Source: Streptomyces sp. R41 (lineage in GTDB: Bacteria > Actinomycetota > Actinomycetes > Streptomycetales > Streptomycetaceae). Taken from it: DNA of 64,000 bases. Numbering within the stretch: the stretch's first letter is position 1; each line of letters begins with the position of its first letter. The notes under the pieces were generated by a model. The model saw only the letters and a list, made by a program, of their open reading frames with translations, was not told the DNA's origin and did not search any database. The stretch is from positions 3,968,001-4,032,000 of the forward strand of contig NZ_CP163443.1 of NCBI RefSeq assembly GCF_041053055.1. Reading direction: 5' to 3'. A program made the translations under genes and the position numbers. Positions 25,290 to 34,207 of this stretch are shown piece by piece.

Positions 25290-27155
25290 GTGCGCGACTC
25301 CAGCACGGGAAGCACCGCAAGACCGTCGAGACCGGCCGGGCCATCCCGACGTACCGTTCTCGCCGCCACCGCCGGCGCCACCGCGGGCGTCACCGCCGCC
25401 CTCGCCGCCGGCGGAAGCGCGTACGCCGGCGACGACGTCGACCGGCACGACGACAAGGAACTCCGCGCCCTGATCTCCCGTATGACGCTGGAGGAGAAGG
25501 TCGGCCAGCTCTTCGTCATGCGGGTGTACGGCCATTCGGCCACCGCGCCCGACCAGGCCGACATCGACGCCAACCTCAAGGAGATCGGCGTCAGGACGGC
25601 CGCCGAGCTGATCGCCAAGTACCGCGTCGGCGGGATCATCTACTTCGCCTGGGCGCACAACACCCGCAATCCGCACCAGATCGCGGATCTGTCGAACGGG
25701 ATTCAGAAGGTCAGCCTGGACCAGCCGCGCGGGCTGCCCGTCCTCATCTCCACCGACCAGGAGCACGGGATAGTGGCTCGCGTGGGCAAGCCCGCGACGC
25801 TGTTCCCGGGCGCCATGGCGCTGGGTGCGGGAGGTTCGCGGGAGGACGCCCGCACGGTGGGCCGCATCGGCGGCGCCGAGCTGCACGCCCTCGGCATCCG
25901 CCAGGACTACTCCCCGGTCGCCGACGTGAACGTCAACCCGGCCAACCCGGTCATCGGCGTGCGCTCCTTCGGCGCCGACCCGGACGCGGTGGCCGGCCTG
26001 GTGGCGGCCGAGGTGAAGGGGTATCAGGCGTCCGGGGTCGCGGCGACCGCCAAGCACTTCCCGGGGCACGGCGACACGGCCGTGGACAGCCACTTCGGCT
26101 TCCCGGTCATCACGCACAGCCGGGAGCTGTGGTCGACCCTCGACGCCGTGCCCTTCCGGGCGGCCATCCGCGCAGGCATCGACTCGATCATGACCGCGCA
26201 CATCATGGTCCCGGCACTCGACCCGTCCGGCGACCCGGCCACGCTCTCCCGCCCGATCCTCACCGGCATCCTGCGCGAGGAGCTCGGCTACGACGGAGTC
26301 GTGGTGACGGACTCGCTCGGCATGGAGGGCGTACGGCAGAAGTACGGCGACGACCGCGTCCCCGTGCTCGCCCTCAAGGCCGGTGTCGACCAGCTCCTCA
26401 ACCCGCCCTCCCTGGACATCGCGTGGAACGCGGTGCTGAATGCCGTGCGCGGCGGCGAGCTGACCGAGGCCCGCCTCGAGGAGTCGATCCTGCGGGTGCT
26501 CCGCCTCAAGGCGAAGCTGGGGCTGCTGAGCGACCCTTACGTCACCGACGGCGGCGTCGACCGCGCTGTCGGCATCCCGGCGCACCTCAGGGCGGCCGAC
26601 CGGATCGCCGAGCGCACGACGACCCTGTTGGTCAACAAGGAGGGCCTGCTGCCGCTGTCCCGCCGGCGCACCCCGAAGGTGCTCGTCGTCGGCGCCGACC
26701 CCGCCTCCCCGTCGCTCTCCGACGGACCGCCCACCACCGTCCTCGCCGGCGCCCTGACCGAGCTGGGCTTCACGGCGACGGCCCTGTCCACCGGCACCGC
26801 ACCCTCGACGGCGACGATCGCCCGGGCGGTCGCGGCGGCGAAGGACGCGGACGCGGTGGTCGTCGGGACGTACAACGTGACGGCGACCGGTTCCCAGAAG
26901 ACCCTCGTGGAGCAGCTCGTCGCCACGGGTGTCCCGGTCGTCGCGATCGCCATTCGCAACCCGTACGACGTGGCTCAACTCCCCTCCGTGGGCGCCTACG
27001 TGGCGACGTACTCCTGGACGGACGTGGAACTGCGCGCGGCCGCCCGGGCGATCGCGGGCCGCGTCGACCCGCACGGCAGGCTGCCGGTACCGGTGCAGCG
27101 GGCGGACGATCCGACGAAGGTGCTGTACCCGATCGGGTACGGGTTGACGTACTAG
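25290..27155 (+). CDS. Secreted family 3 glycoside hydrolase (beta-N-acetylhexosaminidase type)
   Basis: A 621-residue exported enzyme that probably releases N-acetylglucosamine from cell-wall or chitin fragments. A Tat-like signal is present: twin arginines in SRRTVLAAT, then an Ala-rich stretch ending SAYA. NagZ-type GH3 motifs follow: STDQEHG, KHFPGHGDT with the acid/base His, and the nucleophile Asp in VVTDSLGM (about residue 340). A second Rossmann-like domain starts near VLVVGADP. The GTG at 25290 is chosen because AAGGAG lies 7 nt upstream; an ATG at 25272 is possible. The gene ends at a tandem duplication of its own last codons. Confidence 0.9.
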   Translation: MRDSSTGSTARPSRPAGPSRRTVLAATAGATAGVTAALAAGGSAYAGDDVDRHDDKELRALISRMTLEEKVGQLFVMRVYGHSATAPDQADIDANLKEIGVRTAAELIAKYRVGGIIYFAWAHNTRNPHQIADLSNGIQKVSLDQPRGLPVLISTDQEHGIVARVGKPATLFPGAMALGAGGSREDARTVGRIGGAELHALGIRQDYSPVADVNVNPANPVIGVRSFGADPDAVAGLVAAEVKGYQASGVAATAKHFPGHGDTAVDSHFGFPVITHSRELWSTLDAVPFRAAIRAGIDSIMTAHIMVPALDPSGDPATLSRPILTGILREELGYDGVVVTDSLGMEGVRQKYGDDRVPVLALKAGVDQLLNPPSLDIAWNAVLNAVRGGELTEARLEESILRVLRLKAKLGLLSDPYVTDGGVDRAVGIPAHLRAADRIAERTTTLLVNKEGLLPLSRRRTPKVLVVGADPASPSLSDGPPTTVLAGALTELGFTATALSTGTAPSTATIARAVAAAKDADAVVVGTYNVTATGSQKTLVEQLVATGVPVVAIAIRNPYDVAQLPSVGAYVATYSWTDVELRAAARAIAGRVDPHGRLPVPVQRADDPTKVLYPIGYGLTY

Positions 27156-27191
27156 CAAGTGCTGTAGCCGATCGGGTACGGGTTGACGTAC
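27120..27191 (+). repeat. Direct 33-bp duplication of the GH3 gene end
   Basis: The 33 bases at 27120-27152 recur at 27159-27191 with one change (TAC to TAG). The offset is 39 bp, exactly 13 codons, so the second copy is in frame behind the TAG stop and contains a second TAG. Confidence 0.9.
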
Positions 27192-27305
27192 GAGACGTAC
27201 GTCGCACACCCGGCGCACCACCCCCAAGTAGCGCAAAGCACCCCGCACGTCTGGCGTGTGCCCGCTGTGGCGGGTCACGCTGGACCGGGGTATCGGGGGG
27301 AAGCC

Positions 27306-27947
27306 ATGCGAGCCAGCGCGTCGGGTCGGCGTTCCATCGGGGCGCTGTGCGCGCTTCTGCTTGCTCTGGCCGTGCTCTGCGGTTGTCAGCGCTGGTCGTC
27401 CGGCTCCGATTCCGGGGACGGCGCGCCCAGCGCTGGAGCGACACCGACGCGGCCCTCCGGCTACGGCGCGGTGTTCCTCGGCGTCGACGAGTGCAGCTCC
27501 TTCGGGACGACCAGCTTCACGGAGGTGCCCTGCACGAGCGAACGGGCCGCCGCACGGGTGATCGCCCGCTACGACGGCAAGGTCGCGGACGGCCCGTCCT
27601 GCCCCGCGACGACGGACTTCGTCCTGCACATCAGCCAGACCGCACCCGCCTCGGACGAGGACGGCGACGGCGCGGTCCCCCAGGGCTACGCCTGCATGCG
27701 CAAGCTCGAACCCCCGCACCCCGGCGACCCGGGCGGCGGCGGAGGCCCCCGCACCATCGTCGGCGACTGCGTCTACAGCGCGGGCAGCGGCCAGGTGCGC
27801 GAGACGGCCTGCGACGGCAAGGGCAAGAAGCCCCCGGAGTACAAGGTGACGTCAGCGGTCACCGCCCGGGCGAAATGCCCGGCGTCCACGGCCCTGTACG
27901 TCCAACTGGGCGGCAGCAAACCCGTGGGCTGCGCGCGCCCGGTGTGA
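27306..27947 (+). CDS. Putative lipoprotein of unknown function
   Basis: A 213-residue exported protein. The N-terminus is a signal peptide (SIGALCALLLALAVLCGC) ending in a plausible lipobox LCGC, with the modified Cys near residue 28. The mature part is Cys-rich and starts with a disordered Ser/Gly/Pro linker. The Cys residues are spaced as in disulfide-bonded extracellular domains (DECSSF, VPCTSE, PSCPAT, YACMRK, GDCVYS, ETACDG, AKCPAS, VGCARP). A GGGGGGAAG ribosome-binding site precedes the ATG. No known family was recognised. It lies between the GH3 enzyme and the STAND module. Confidence 0.75.
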   Translation: MRASASGRRSIGALCALLLALAVLCGCQRWSSGSDSGDGAPSAGATPTRPSGYGAVFLGVDECSSFGTTSFTEVPCTSERAAARVIARYDGKVADGPSCPATTDFVLHISQTAPASDEDGDGAVPQGYACMRKLEPPHPGDPGGGGGPRTIVGDCVYSAGSGQVRETACDGKGKKPPEYKVTSAVTARAKCPASTALYVQLGGSKPVGCARPV

Positions 27948-28073
27948 CCCTCGGGGCGGGACATCACTCAGCGGGCTCATTCGCACAGCCCACTCCGGGA
28001 TGCGGCATATGCCAGAAATGAGCATGCTGGTCAAGATCCCGGACGACTGAACACGAGAGGCAGAGGAGGCGTT

Positions 28074-28421
28074 TTGGCACCTCTGACTCGGATTCCGTTG
28101 GAAGGCGGGGGCTGCGTACTGGTCGAGTCACCGGCCGGCCCGGAGGGGCCGGTGAAGGCCGGTCGCATCAGCGATGCCGTTCACGAACTGCCGGGGACTC
28201 TGCAGGAGTCCCTGGAGCCGGTCACGGAAGCGGCCCGGGCCACGCTCGACCAACTGCGCAAGGCTCGGCCCGACGCGATCACGGTCGAGTTCGGTGTCGA
28301 TCTCGCGGTCGAGGCCGGGGCCGTGATCACCAAGAGCCGCGCCAACTGCCACTTGCAGGTGACCGTGTCGTGGAAGAGGGAGAGCCCCGACCGCTCTCGT
28401 GCGGACGGGAGTGCGGGCTGA
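28074..28421 (+). CDS. Small trypsin-co-occurring domain protein (Trypco1/CU044_2847-like)
   Basis: A 115-residue protein resembling the CU044_2847 family, also called trypsin-co-occurring domain 1. It has a short N-terminal hairpin (GGGCVLVES), a central helix (RISDAVHELPGTLQESLEPVTEAARATL in two parts) and the diagnostic end AITVEFGVDLAVEAGAVITKS. It starts with TTG at 28074, 4 nt after GAGGAGGCG. Its TGA overlaps the ATG of the 1387-residue trypsin-STAND protein by one base, so the two are translationally coupled. Such small domains usually accompany trypsin-like peptidase modules in predicted conflict systems and may act as adaptor or peptidase target. That role is inference. Confidence 0.8.
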   Translation: MAPLTRIPLEGGGCVLVESPAGPEGPVKAGRISDAVHELPGTLQESLEPVTEAARATLDQLRKARPDAITVEFGVDLAVEAGAVITKSRANCHLQVTVSWKRESPDRSRADGSAG

Positions 28422-31400
28422 TGGCTGATCCCGTGGACAGCACCGAGAGCCCGGCGGGCGGCGGCCTTGCGTCGGACCTCCTCGCTGCGGTGGCCCAGAT
28501 CCTCGGACCGGACGGGAGGGTGGCCGGCGCCGGTTTCCTGGTGGACGAGGGCGTCCTGGTCACCTGTGCGCACGTCGTCCAGGCGGCGGGGGGCGGCCCG
28601 GGAGAGCAGGTGCGGCTGTCCTTCCCGCATGTGGAGGGTGCGGACGGGGTGGAGGGGCATGTCCTGGACGAGCTGTGGCGGGCCCCGGACGACGAGGACG
28701 TGGCCTTCATCCGGCTGAGCGGTGCGTCGGCGGGCATGAGGACTCTGCCGCTGGGCTCCGCGGAGGGGTCCCGGGGCCACCAGGTGCGCTCGTTCGGGTT
28801 TCCCGCCCAGGCCCCGCCCGACGGCCACTTCGGCTTCGGCGTGGCCGGAGCCCTGTTGCCGGCCTCGGACGGCACGGGCGCGCATCTGCAGCTGACCGCC
28901 GCCAATGACCTCACCACCGGGTTCAGTGGCGGGCCCGTCCTCGACGAGGTGACCGGCCTGGTCATCGGGATGCTCACCGAGATCGCCGCTCCCGACGAAT
29001 ACGAGCGGGGGCAGGGCATCGCGTACGTCACCCCTACGCAGGTGCTGCGGGAGATCCTGCCGGAGCTTGCCGAGCAGGATGTGTGCCCCTACCGGGGACT
29101 GGAGCCGTTCACTGCGGAGCAGGCCCGGTGGTTCGAAGGCCGCAAGGACGCGGTACGGCAGGTCGTGACGAACCTGGCTCTGCAACGGCGGCTGACGCTG
29201 CTGCTCGGGCCGTCCGGGTCGGGCAAGTCGTCCTTGATCCAGGCGGGTGTGCTGCGGGCGCTGACCGCGGGCGCGCTGCCGGGCAGTGACCTGTGGCTGC
29301 CGGTGCTCGCCCGGCCCAGGCAGGACCTGCTGGCGGAGATCGAGCGGGCGGGGCTGCCCGGGGCCATCACCGACGGGATCGCCGCGGCGGTCACCCGTCG
29401 ATTCGCGGCCGAACCCGCCCACCAGCGCATCCTGCTGATCATCGACCAGTTCGAGGAGCTCTTCACCCAGACCACCAATGGCCACCGGCGGAGCCTCACG
29501 GCAGTCGCGGACCAGATCGCCACTGCGGTCGAGTCGCACGCCGACCTCAGTGTGATCCTGGTCATGCGCGACGACTTCTACCCCCAACTAGCCGCTCTGG
29601 CACCCAGGTTGCTGGACGCGGCGATGCCAGGCCTCCTCAACGTGCCCGGCACCCTGAGCCAGCAGGACCTGCACGACATCATCACCCTGCCCGCCCAGGA
29701 CGTGGGCCTCCATTTCCAACCAGGGCTGCCGGAGCGGATCATCACCGACGTCCTGGCCATCACTCCGGAGGCAGCAACGACGCGGCAGGCACCCGTCACC
29801 GTGCTGCCCCTGTTGGAGCTGACGCTCAGCCAGCTATGGCTTCGGCGGCAGGACGGATACCTCACCCATGAGGCGTACCGTCGCATCGGAGCGGTCAGCG
29901 GCAGCCTGACCACGTGGTGCGACAGCGCCCTCGATGACCTGTCTGACGATCAACGGCGCATCGCACGGCGCACCCTGACCTCCCTGGTACACCCCGCCGA
30001 CCGCAGCCGCCGCATCCCGGCCGTCCGCGCGCAGGTCCCCCTCGACGAACTCCGCGACCTGGCAGCCGACCCCGGCGACTCCCCCGACGGTGACGTCGAC
30101 GCCGTCATGGACACCCTCACATGCCATCGCATCATCACCACCCAGACGCTCCGCGACCCCCAACGCCCCGACGCCCCTCCCGGCGAGCCGGTGGCCGAAC
30201 TGATCCATGACGCGCTCGTCCGTGACTGGGGCACACTGCGCGAGTGGGTCAGGCAGGATCATCGTTTCCACGAATGGCTGGACCGCACGCACGAACGGAG
30301 TGCCCGCTGGGCGGAGAAGAACGACGCCGGTGACCTGCTCGGGGGGACGGCACTCGAGGAGGGCCTCGAATGGTCGCGGCGGCGCCGGCTGCCGGGCGAC
30401 ATCACGGCCTTTCTCCGCGCCAGCAAGCAGCGCCAACAGGCGGCCATCCGGCGCAGCAGGCGCCTCAACACCATCCTTGCGGCACTGCTGGTACTCGCGC
30501 TCCTCGCCGCAGGGGGCACCCTCTGGCAGTGGCGGACGGCGGTCGACGAACGGCAAGCAGCACTGTCCCGGCAGCTCGCCGCCCAGTCCGACACGCTCAT
30601 CGGCGCAAACCCTGAACTCGCCTCGCTGTTGGCCGTCCAGGCGTACCGCACCAGCCACACTCCCGAGTCCATCGAAGGCTTGCGAACCGCTGCGGCCCTC
30701 CCATTGCATCGGCGTCTGGCCGGCCACACCAAGACGGTGTGGTCGGTGGCGTTCAGCCCCGACGGCCACACCCTCGCCACCGCCGGTGGCGACCACACCG
30801 TACGGCTGTGGAACGTTGCCACCGGCAAAACCCGCACCACCCTGATTGGCCACACCGGCGAGGTGACTTCGCTGGCGTTCAGCCCCGACGGCCACACCCT
30901 CGCCACCGCCAGCTCCGATGGCCCTGTGCAGTTGTGGAACGTCGCCAGTGGCAAGATCCGCACCACCCTGACCGGACACACCAGCGCGGTGTGGTCTGTG
31001 GCATTCAGCCCCGACGGCCACACCCTCGCCACCGCCAGCACCGACCACACCGTACGACTATGGAACCTCGCCACCGGCAAGACCCGCACCACCCTGACCG
31101 GACACACCGGCGAAGTGTGGTCTGTGGCATTCAGCCCCGACGGCCACACCCTCGCCACCGCCAGCGCCGACAAGACTGCCCGACTGTGGGACGTCACCGC
31201 CGGCAAGACCCGCACCATCCTGACCGGACACACCGGCACGGTGTGGTTGGTGGCGTTCAGCCCCGACGGCCACACCCTCGCCACCGGCAGCGCTGACTTG
31301 ACCGCGCGGCTGTGGAACGTCTCCACCGGCAAGACCCGCACCACCCTGATCGGCCACACCAACACGGTGGCGTCGGTGGCGTTCAGCCCCGACGGCCACA

Positions 31401-32584
31401 CCCTCGCCACCGGCAGCGGCGACCACACCGTACGGCTGTGGGACGTCACCACCGGTGCCACCCGCACGTCCCTGATCGGCCACACCAACCAGGTGGAGTC
31501 GGTGGCGTTCAGCCCCGACGGCCACACCCTCGCCACCGCCGGCGACGACCACACCGTACGGCTGTGGGACGTCACCACCGGTGCCACCCGCACGTCCCTG
31601 ATCGGCCACACCAACACGGTGTATTCGGTGGCATTCAGCCCCGACGGCCACACCCTCGCCACCGCCAGCGCCGACAAGACTGCCCGACTGTGGGACGTCA
31701 CCACCGGCAAAACCCGCGCCACCCTGACCGGACACACCGGCGAGGTGACTTCGGTGGCGTTCAGCCCCGACGGCCACACCCTCGCCACCGCCGGCGCCGA
31801 CAAGAGTGCCCGACTGTGGGACGTCACCGCCGGCAAAACCCGCACCACCCTGACCGGACACACCGACGCGGTGCAGTCGGTGGCGTTCAGCCCCGACGGC
31901 CACACCCTCGCCACCGCCAGCATCGACTACACCGTACGACTGTGGGACGTCACCACCGGCAAGACCCGCACCACCCTGACTGAGCACGCTGGCCCAGTGT
32001 ATTCAGTGGCGTTCAGCCCCGACGGCCACACCCTCGCCACCGCCAGCGGCGACTACACCGCGCGACTGTGGAACGTCGCCACCGGCAAAACCCGCACCAC
32101 CCTGACCGGACATACCGACACGGTGTGGTCGGTGGCGTTCAGCCCCGACGGCCACACCCTCACCACTGCCAGCGCCGACTACACCGCGCGACTGTGGAAC
32201 GTCGCCACCGGCAAGACCCGCACCACCCTGACCGGACACACCGGCGAGGTGACTTCGGTGGCATTCAGCCCCGACAGCCACACCCTCGCCACCACCAGTG
32301 CGGACACGACTGTCCGGCTGTGGGACGTAGCCACCGGCAAAACCCGCACCACCCTGATCGGACACACCGACACGCTGCAATCGGCGGCGTTCAGCCCGGA
32401 CGGCCACACCCTCGCCACCACCAGTGCGGACAAAACAGCGCGCGTGTGGGACGTCACCCTCCCCAAACCTTCCGCAGCGATCCAGAAAATCTGCCGCGCC
32501 GTCAACCGCGACCTCACCCCACAGGAACGGACGGCCTACCTCCCTGGCCAATCAGTAGGCCCCGTATGCCCGTCACACCACTAG
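28421..32584 (+). CDS. Trypsin-like peptidase / nSTAND NTPase / transmembrane / 14x WD40 protein
   Basis: A 1387-residue multidomain signalling protein. Residues about 20-215 are a trypsin-like peptidase with the full triad: His51 in VTCAHVV, Asp93 in DEDVAFI and Ser169 in GFSGGP. The nSTAND1-type entry motif CPYRGLEPF is at 222-230, Walker A GPSGSGKS at 263-270 and Walker B LLIIDQFEELF around 338-348. A single helix (about 682-704) follows the basic stretch RRSRR, so the N-terminus should be inside. From about 768 come fourteen WD40 repeats of 42 residues, enough for two seven-bladed propellers, predicted outside the membrane. The ATG at 28421 overlaps the Trypco1 stop. STAND proteins are ATP-driven switches; here the WD40 part should sense and the peptidase act. 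The trigger is unknown. It looks like an accessory insertion among core genes. Confidence 0.9.
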   Translation: MADPVDSTESPAGGGLASDLLAAVAQILGPDGRVAGAGFLVDEGVLVTCAHVVQAAGGGPGEQVRLSFPHVEGADGVEGHVLDELWRAPDDEDVAFIRLSGASAGMRTLPLGSAEGSRGHQVRSFGFPAQAPPDGHFGFGVAGALLPASDGTGAHLQLTAANDLTTGFSGGPVLDEVTGLVIGMLTEIAAPDEYERGQGIAYVTPTQVLREILPELAEQDVCPYRGLEPFTAEQARWFEGRKDAVRQVVTNLALQRRLTLLLGPSGSGKSSLIQAGVLRALTAGALPGSDLWLPVLARPRQDLLAEIERAGLPGAITDGIAAAVTRRFAAEPAHQRILLIIDQFEELFTQTTNGHRRSLTAVADQIATAVESHADLSVILVMRDDFYPQLAALAPRLLDAAMPGLLNVPGTLSQQDLHDIITLPAQDVGLHFQPGLPERIITDVLAITPEAATTRQAPVTVLPLLELTLSQLWLRRQDGYLTHEAYRRIGAVSGSLTTWCDSALDDLSDDQRRIARRTLTSLVHPADRSRRIPAVRAQVPLDELRDLAADPGDSPDGDVDAVMDTLTCHRIITTQTLRDPQRPDAPPGEPVAELIHDALVRDWGTLREWVRQDHRFHEWLDRTHERSARWAEKNDAGDLLGGTALEEGLEWSRRRRLPGDITAFLRASKQRQQAAIRRSRRLNTILAALLVLALLAAGGTLWQWRTAVDERQAALSRQLAAQSDTLIGANPELASLLAVQAYRTSHTPESIEGLRTAAALPLHRRLAGHTKTVWSVAFSPDGHTLATAGGDHTVRLWNVATGKTRTTLIGHTGEVTSLAFSPDGHTLATASSDGPVQLWNVASGKIRTTLTGHTSAVWSVAFSPDGHTLATASTDHTVRLWNLATGKTRTTLTGHTGEVWSVAFSPDGHTLATASADKTARLWDVTAGKTRTILTGHTGTVWLVAFSPDGHTLATGSADLTARLWNVSTGKTRTTLIGHTNTVASVAFSPDGHTLATGSGDHTVRLWDVTTGATRTSLIGHTNQVESVAFSPDGHTLATAGDDHTVRLWDVTTGATRTSLIGHTNTVYSVAFSPDGHTLATASADKTARLWDVTTGKTRATLTGHTGEVTSVAFSPDGHTLATAGADKSARLWDVTAGKTRTTLTGHTDAVQSVAFSPDGHTLATASIDYTVRLWDVTTGKTRTTLTEHAGPVYSVAFSPDGHTLATASGDYTARLWNVATGKTRTTLTGHTDTVWSVAFSPDGHTLTTASADYTARLWNVATGKTRTTLTGHTGEVTSVAFSPDSHTLATTSADTTVRLWDVATGKTRTTLIGHTDTLQSAAFSPDGHTLATTSADKTARVWDVTLPKPSAAIQKICRAVNRDLTPQERTAYLPGQSVGPVCPSHH
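30722..32480 (+). repeat. Fourteen in-frame 126-bp WD40 repeats
   Basis: Units begin with GGCCACACC (encoding GHT) and recur every 126 bp from 30722. Long blocks, such as the codons for SVAFSPDGHTLAT, are almost unchanged at DNA level, including synonymous positions. Unit 13 has FSPDS instead of FSPDG and unit 11 has TEHAGP in place of TGHT. The last unit ends about 32480. Such identity implies recent amplification or ongoing gene conversion. Confidence 0.92.
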
Positions 32585-32587
32585 GCC

Positions 32588-32635
32588 AGCCACTGGCGGC
32601 GGAGTCCGGCGATGCCGACCCCGCCGCCAGTGGCT
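32588..32635. terminator. Bidirectional terminator
   Basis: A perfect 15-bp inverted repeat, AGCCACTGGCGGCGG with CCGCCGCCAGTGGCT, around an 18-nt loop. It sits between the convergent STAND gene and the secreted peptidase gene, 4 bp and 13 bp from their stops. Confidence 0.9.
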
Positions 32636-32647
32636 GTCGAACCGGCG

Positions 32648-34096
32648 TTACGGACGCAGCGCGGGCTCGCGTTCCACGTCCCGCACGTCCAGCTTCGCGT
32701 CATACCGCGCCAGCGGCTTCGCCGCCGACGGATCCGACTGGACCGCGGTGGAAGCGACGCCCGCCCACTCCAGGACGCGGGCGGTGGCGAGCGCCTTCTC
32801 GTCGGCGACCAGGCCGGCGACATTCGCGCCGTGGTTCAGACCCGGCGCCGTGAAGACGTACGAGTCGCGTGCTCCCGAGCCGAGGCGGAAGCGCTCCGCG
32901 CCCCACGGGTCGTTCTGGCCGTAGACGAAGAGCATGTGGTTCGCGTGGTGGCGGACCCAGGTGTCCACGTCGCGCATCGCCCACGGCTGGAACTTCATCG
33001 GGATGGAGCGCGGGACGAAGTTCCGCGGCGGCTGGTAGCCGTACTTGATGTACTTCTTCTCGATGTAAGGGAAGTGGATCGTGGGAGCTCCGAGCTGGGT
33101 GCCCGCCTGGTAGTAGTACGGCGTGTACGTCTCCAGGCCCTGGTCGGTGTAGGCCGAGAAGCCGGAGATCGTGTCCACCGAGTCCCAGATCTGATCGTCC
33201 GTCGCGTGCGCCGCGTCCGCCGGGATCGCGTCGCAGTCCGTGAGCAGGCTGTACTGCCAGAAGCCCCACACGTAGTCGAGCACGACCGCCTCGTACGCCT
33301 TGTCGAGGCTGCCGATGGTCGTGAACGTGTAGCCGTTGTCGGCCGCGTACGCCTCGTACTTCTTCTCCAGCGGCTCCCGGCGTACGAGCGCCTCGCGCTG
33401 GACCGCGTTCAGCTTGTCGCGGCACTCCTTGGTGCCGACCTGTCCGAAGAAGCGGTCGTACGCCGAGTCCTCGTCGTTCACCACGTCGTTGGGGGCGACG
33501 TACGCGACGACGCCGTCCATGTCCCGCGGGTAGAAGCGCTCGTAGTACGTGGCGGTCATGCCGCCCTTGGAGCCGCCCGTGGAGACCCACTTCTGGTGGT
33601 AGATCGGCTTGAGGGCCTCGAAGATACGGTGCTGGTCGCTGGCCGCCTGCCAGATGTCGAGCTTGGACCAGTCGGCCGGGTCGGGCCGGGACGGAGTGAA
33701 GAAGCGGTACTCCATCGAGACCTGGTTGCCGTCCACGATCTGGGTCGGCTCGCGGCGGCTGGGGTTCGTGGAGACGTTGTAGCCGCCGGTGTAGAAGACC
33801 GTCGGGCGCGAAGTGTCCTTGTGCAGCACGGTGATCCGCTGCTGGAACGTGCCCTTGGACGGGTGCCGGTGGTCGATCGGCTGGGTGTAGTTGAGGACGA
33901 AGAACCGGTAGCCGGTGTACGGCTTCTCCTGGATCAGGCTCATGCCCGGTATCGCGAGGAGCCGGTCCTTGATGTCGACGTCACTGCTTGCGGTGCCGGT
34001 GGTGGCCTCCGGCTGGGCGGCGGTGGCCGCCCCGGCCGTGCTCAACGTGCCTATGAGCACCGTGAGCGCCAGCAGCCATCTGAGCGCCTTGCGCAT
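32648..34096 (-). CDS. Secreted S28/S37-type serine aminopeptidase
   Basis: A 482-residue secreted peptidase resembling the prolyl tri/tetrapeptidyl aminopeptidases (PS-10, family S37) of Streptomyces, which trim N-terminal peptides from proteins outside the cell. A Sec signal peptide ends near ATAA (residue 27). The nucleophile Ser176 is in STGGSKGG, the acid is probably in VYGQNDPWG and the His in PGLNHGAN. Length is normal for the family. It is monocistronic on the minus strand, with a promoter region of about 110 bp behind it. Confidence 0.88.
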   Translation of the reverse strand: MRKALRWLLALTVLIGTLSTAGAATAAQPEATTGTASSDVDIKDRLLAIPGMSLIQEKPYTGYRFFVLNYTQPIDHRHPSKGTFQQRITVLHKDTSRPTVFYTGGYNVSTNPSRREPTQIVDGNQVSMEYRFFTPSRPDPADWSKLDIWQAASDQHRIFEALKPIYHQKWVSTGGSKGGMTATYYERFYPRDMDGVVAYVAPNDVVNDEDSAYDRFFGQVGTKECRDKLNAVQREALVRREPLEKKYEAYAADNGYTFTTIGSLDKAYEAVVLDYVWGFWQYSLLTDCDAIPADAAHATDDQIWDSVDTISGFSAYTDQGLETYTPYYYQAGTQLGAPTIHFPYIEKKYIKYGYQPPRNFVPRSIPMKFQPWAMRDVDTWVRHHANHMLFVYGQNDPWGAERFRLGSGARDSYVFTAPGLNHGANVAGLVADEKALATARVLEWAGVASTAVQSDPSAAKPLARYDAKLDVRDVEREPALRP

Positions 34097-34207
34097 GCAC
34101 CCTCCCCTGGGAATACGCAGATGTCCGCCGGAACCTAGCGGAGCAACTGCCGTGACACCAGGGGAGGTTGGGCAATCCTGTGAATTTGCCCTGATCCGGT
34201 CCGGGAC

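Noticed and set aside
27183-27305. N-terminal extension of the lipoprotein gene to 27183
   Set aside because: It would start inside the duplicated GH3 tail and place the signal peptide internally. ATG 27306 has a strong ribosome-binding site.
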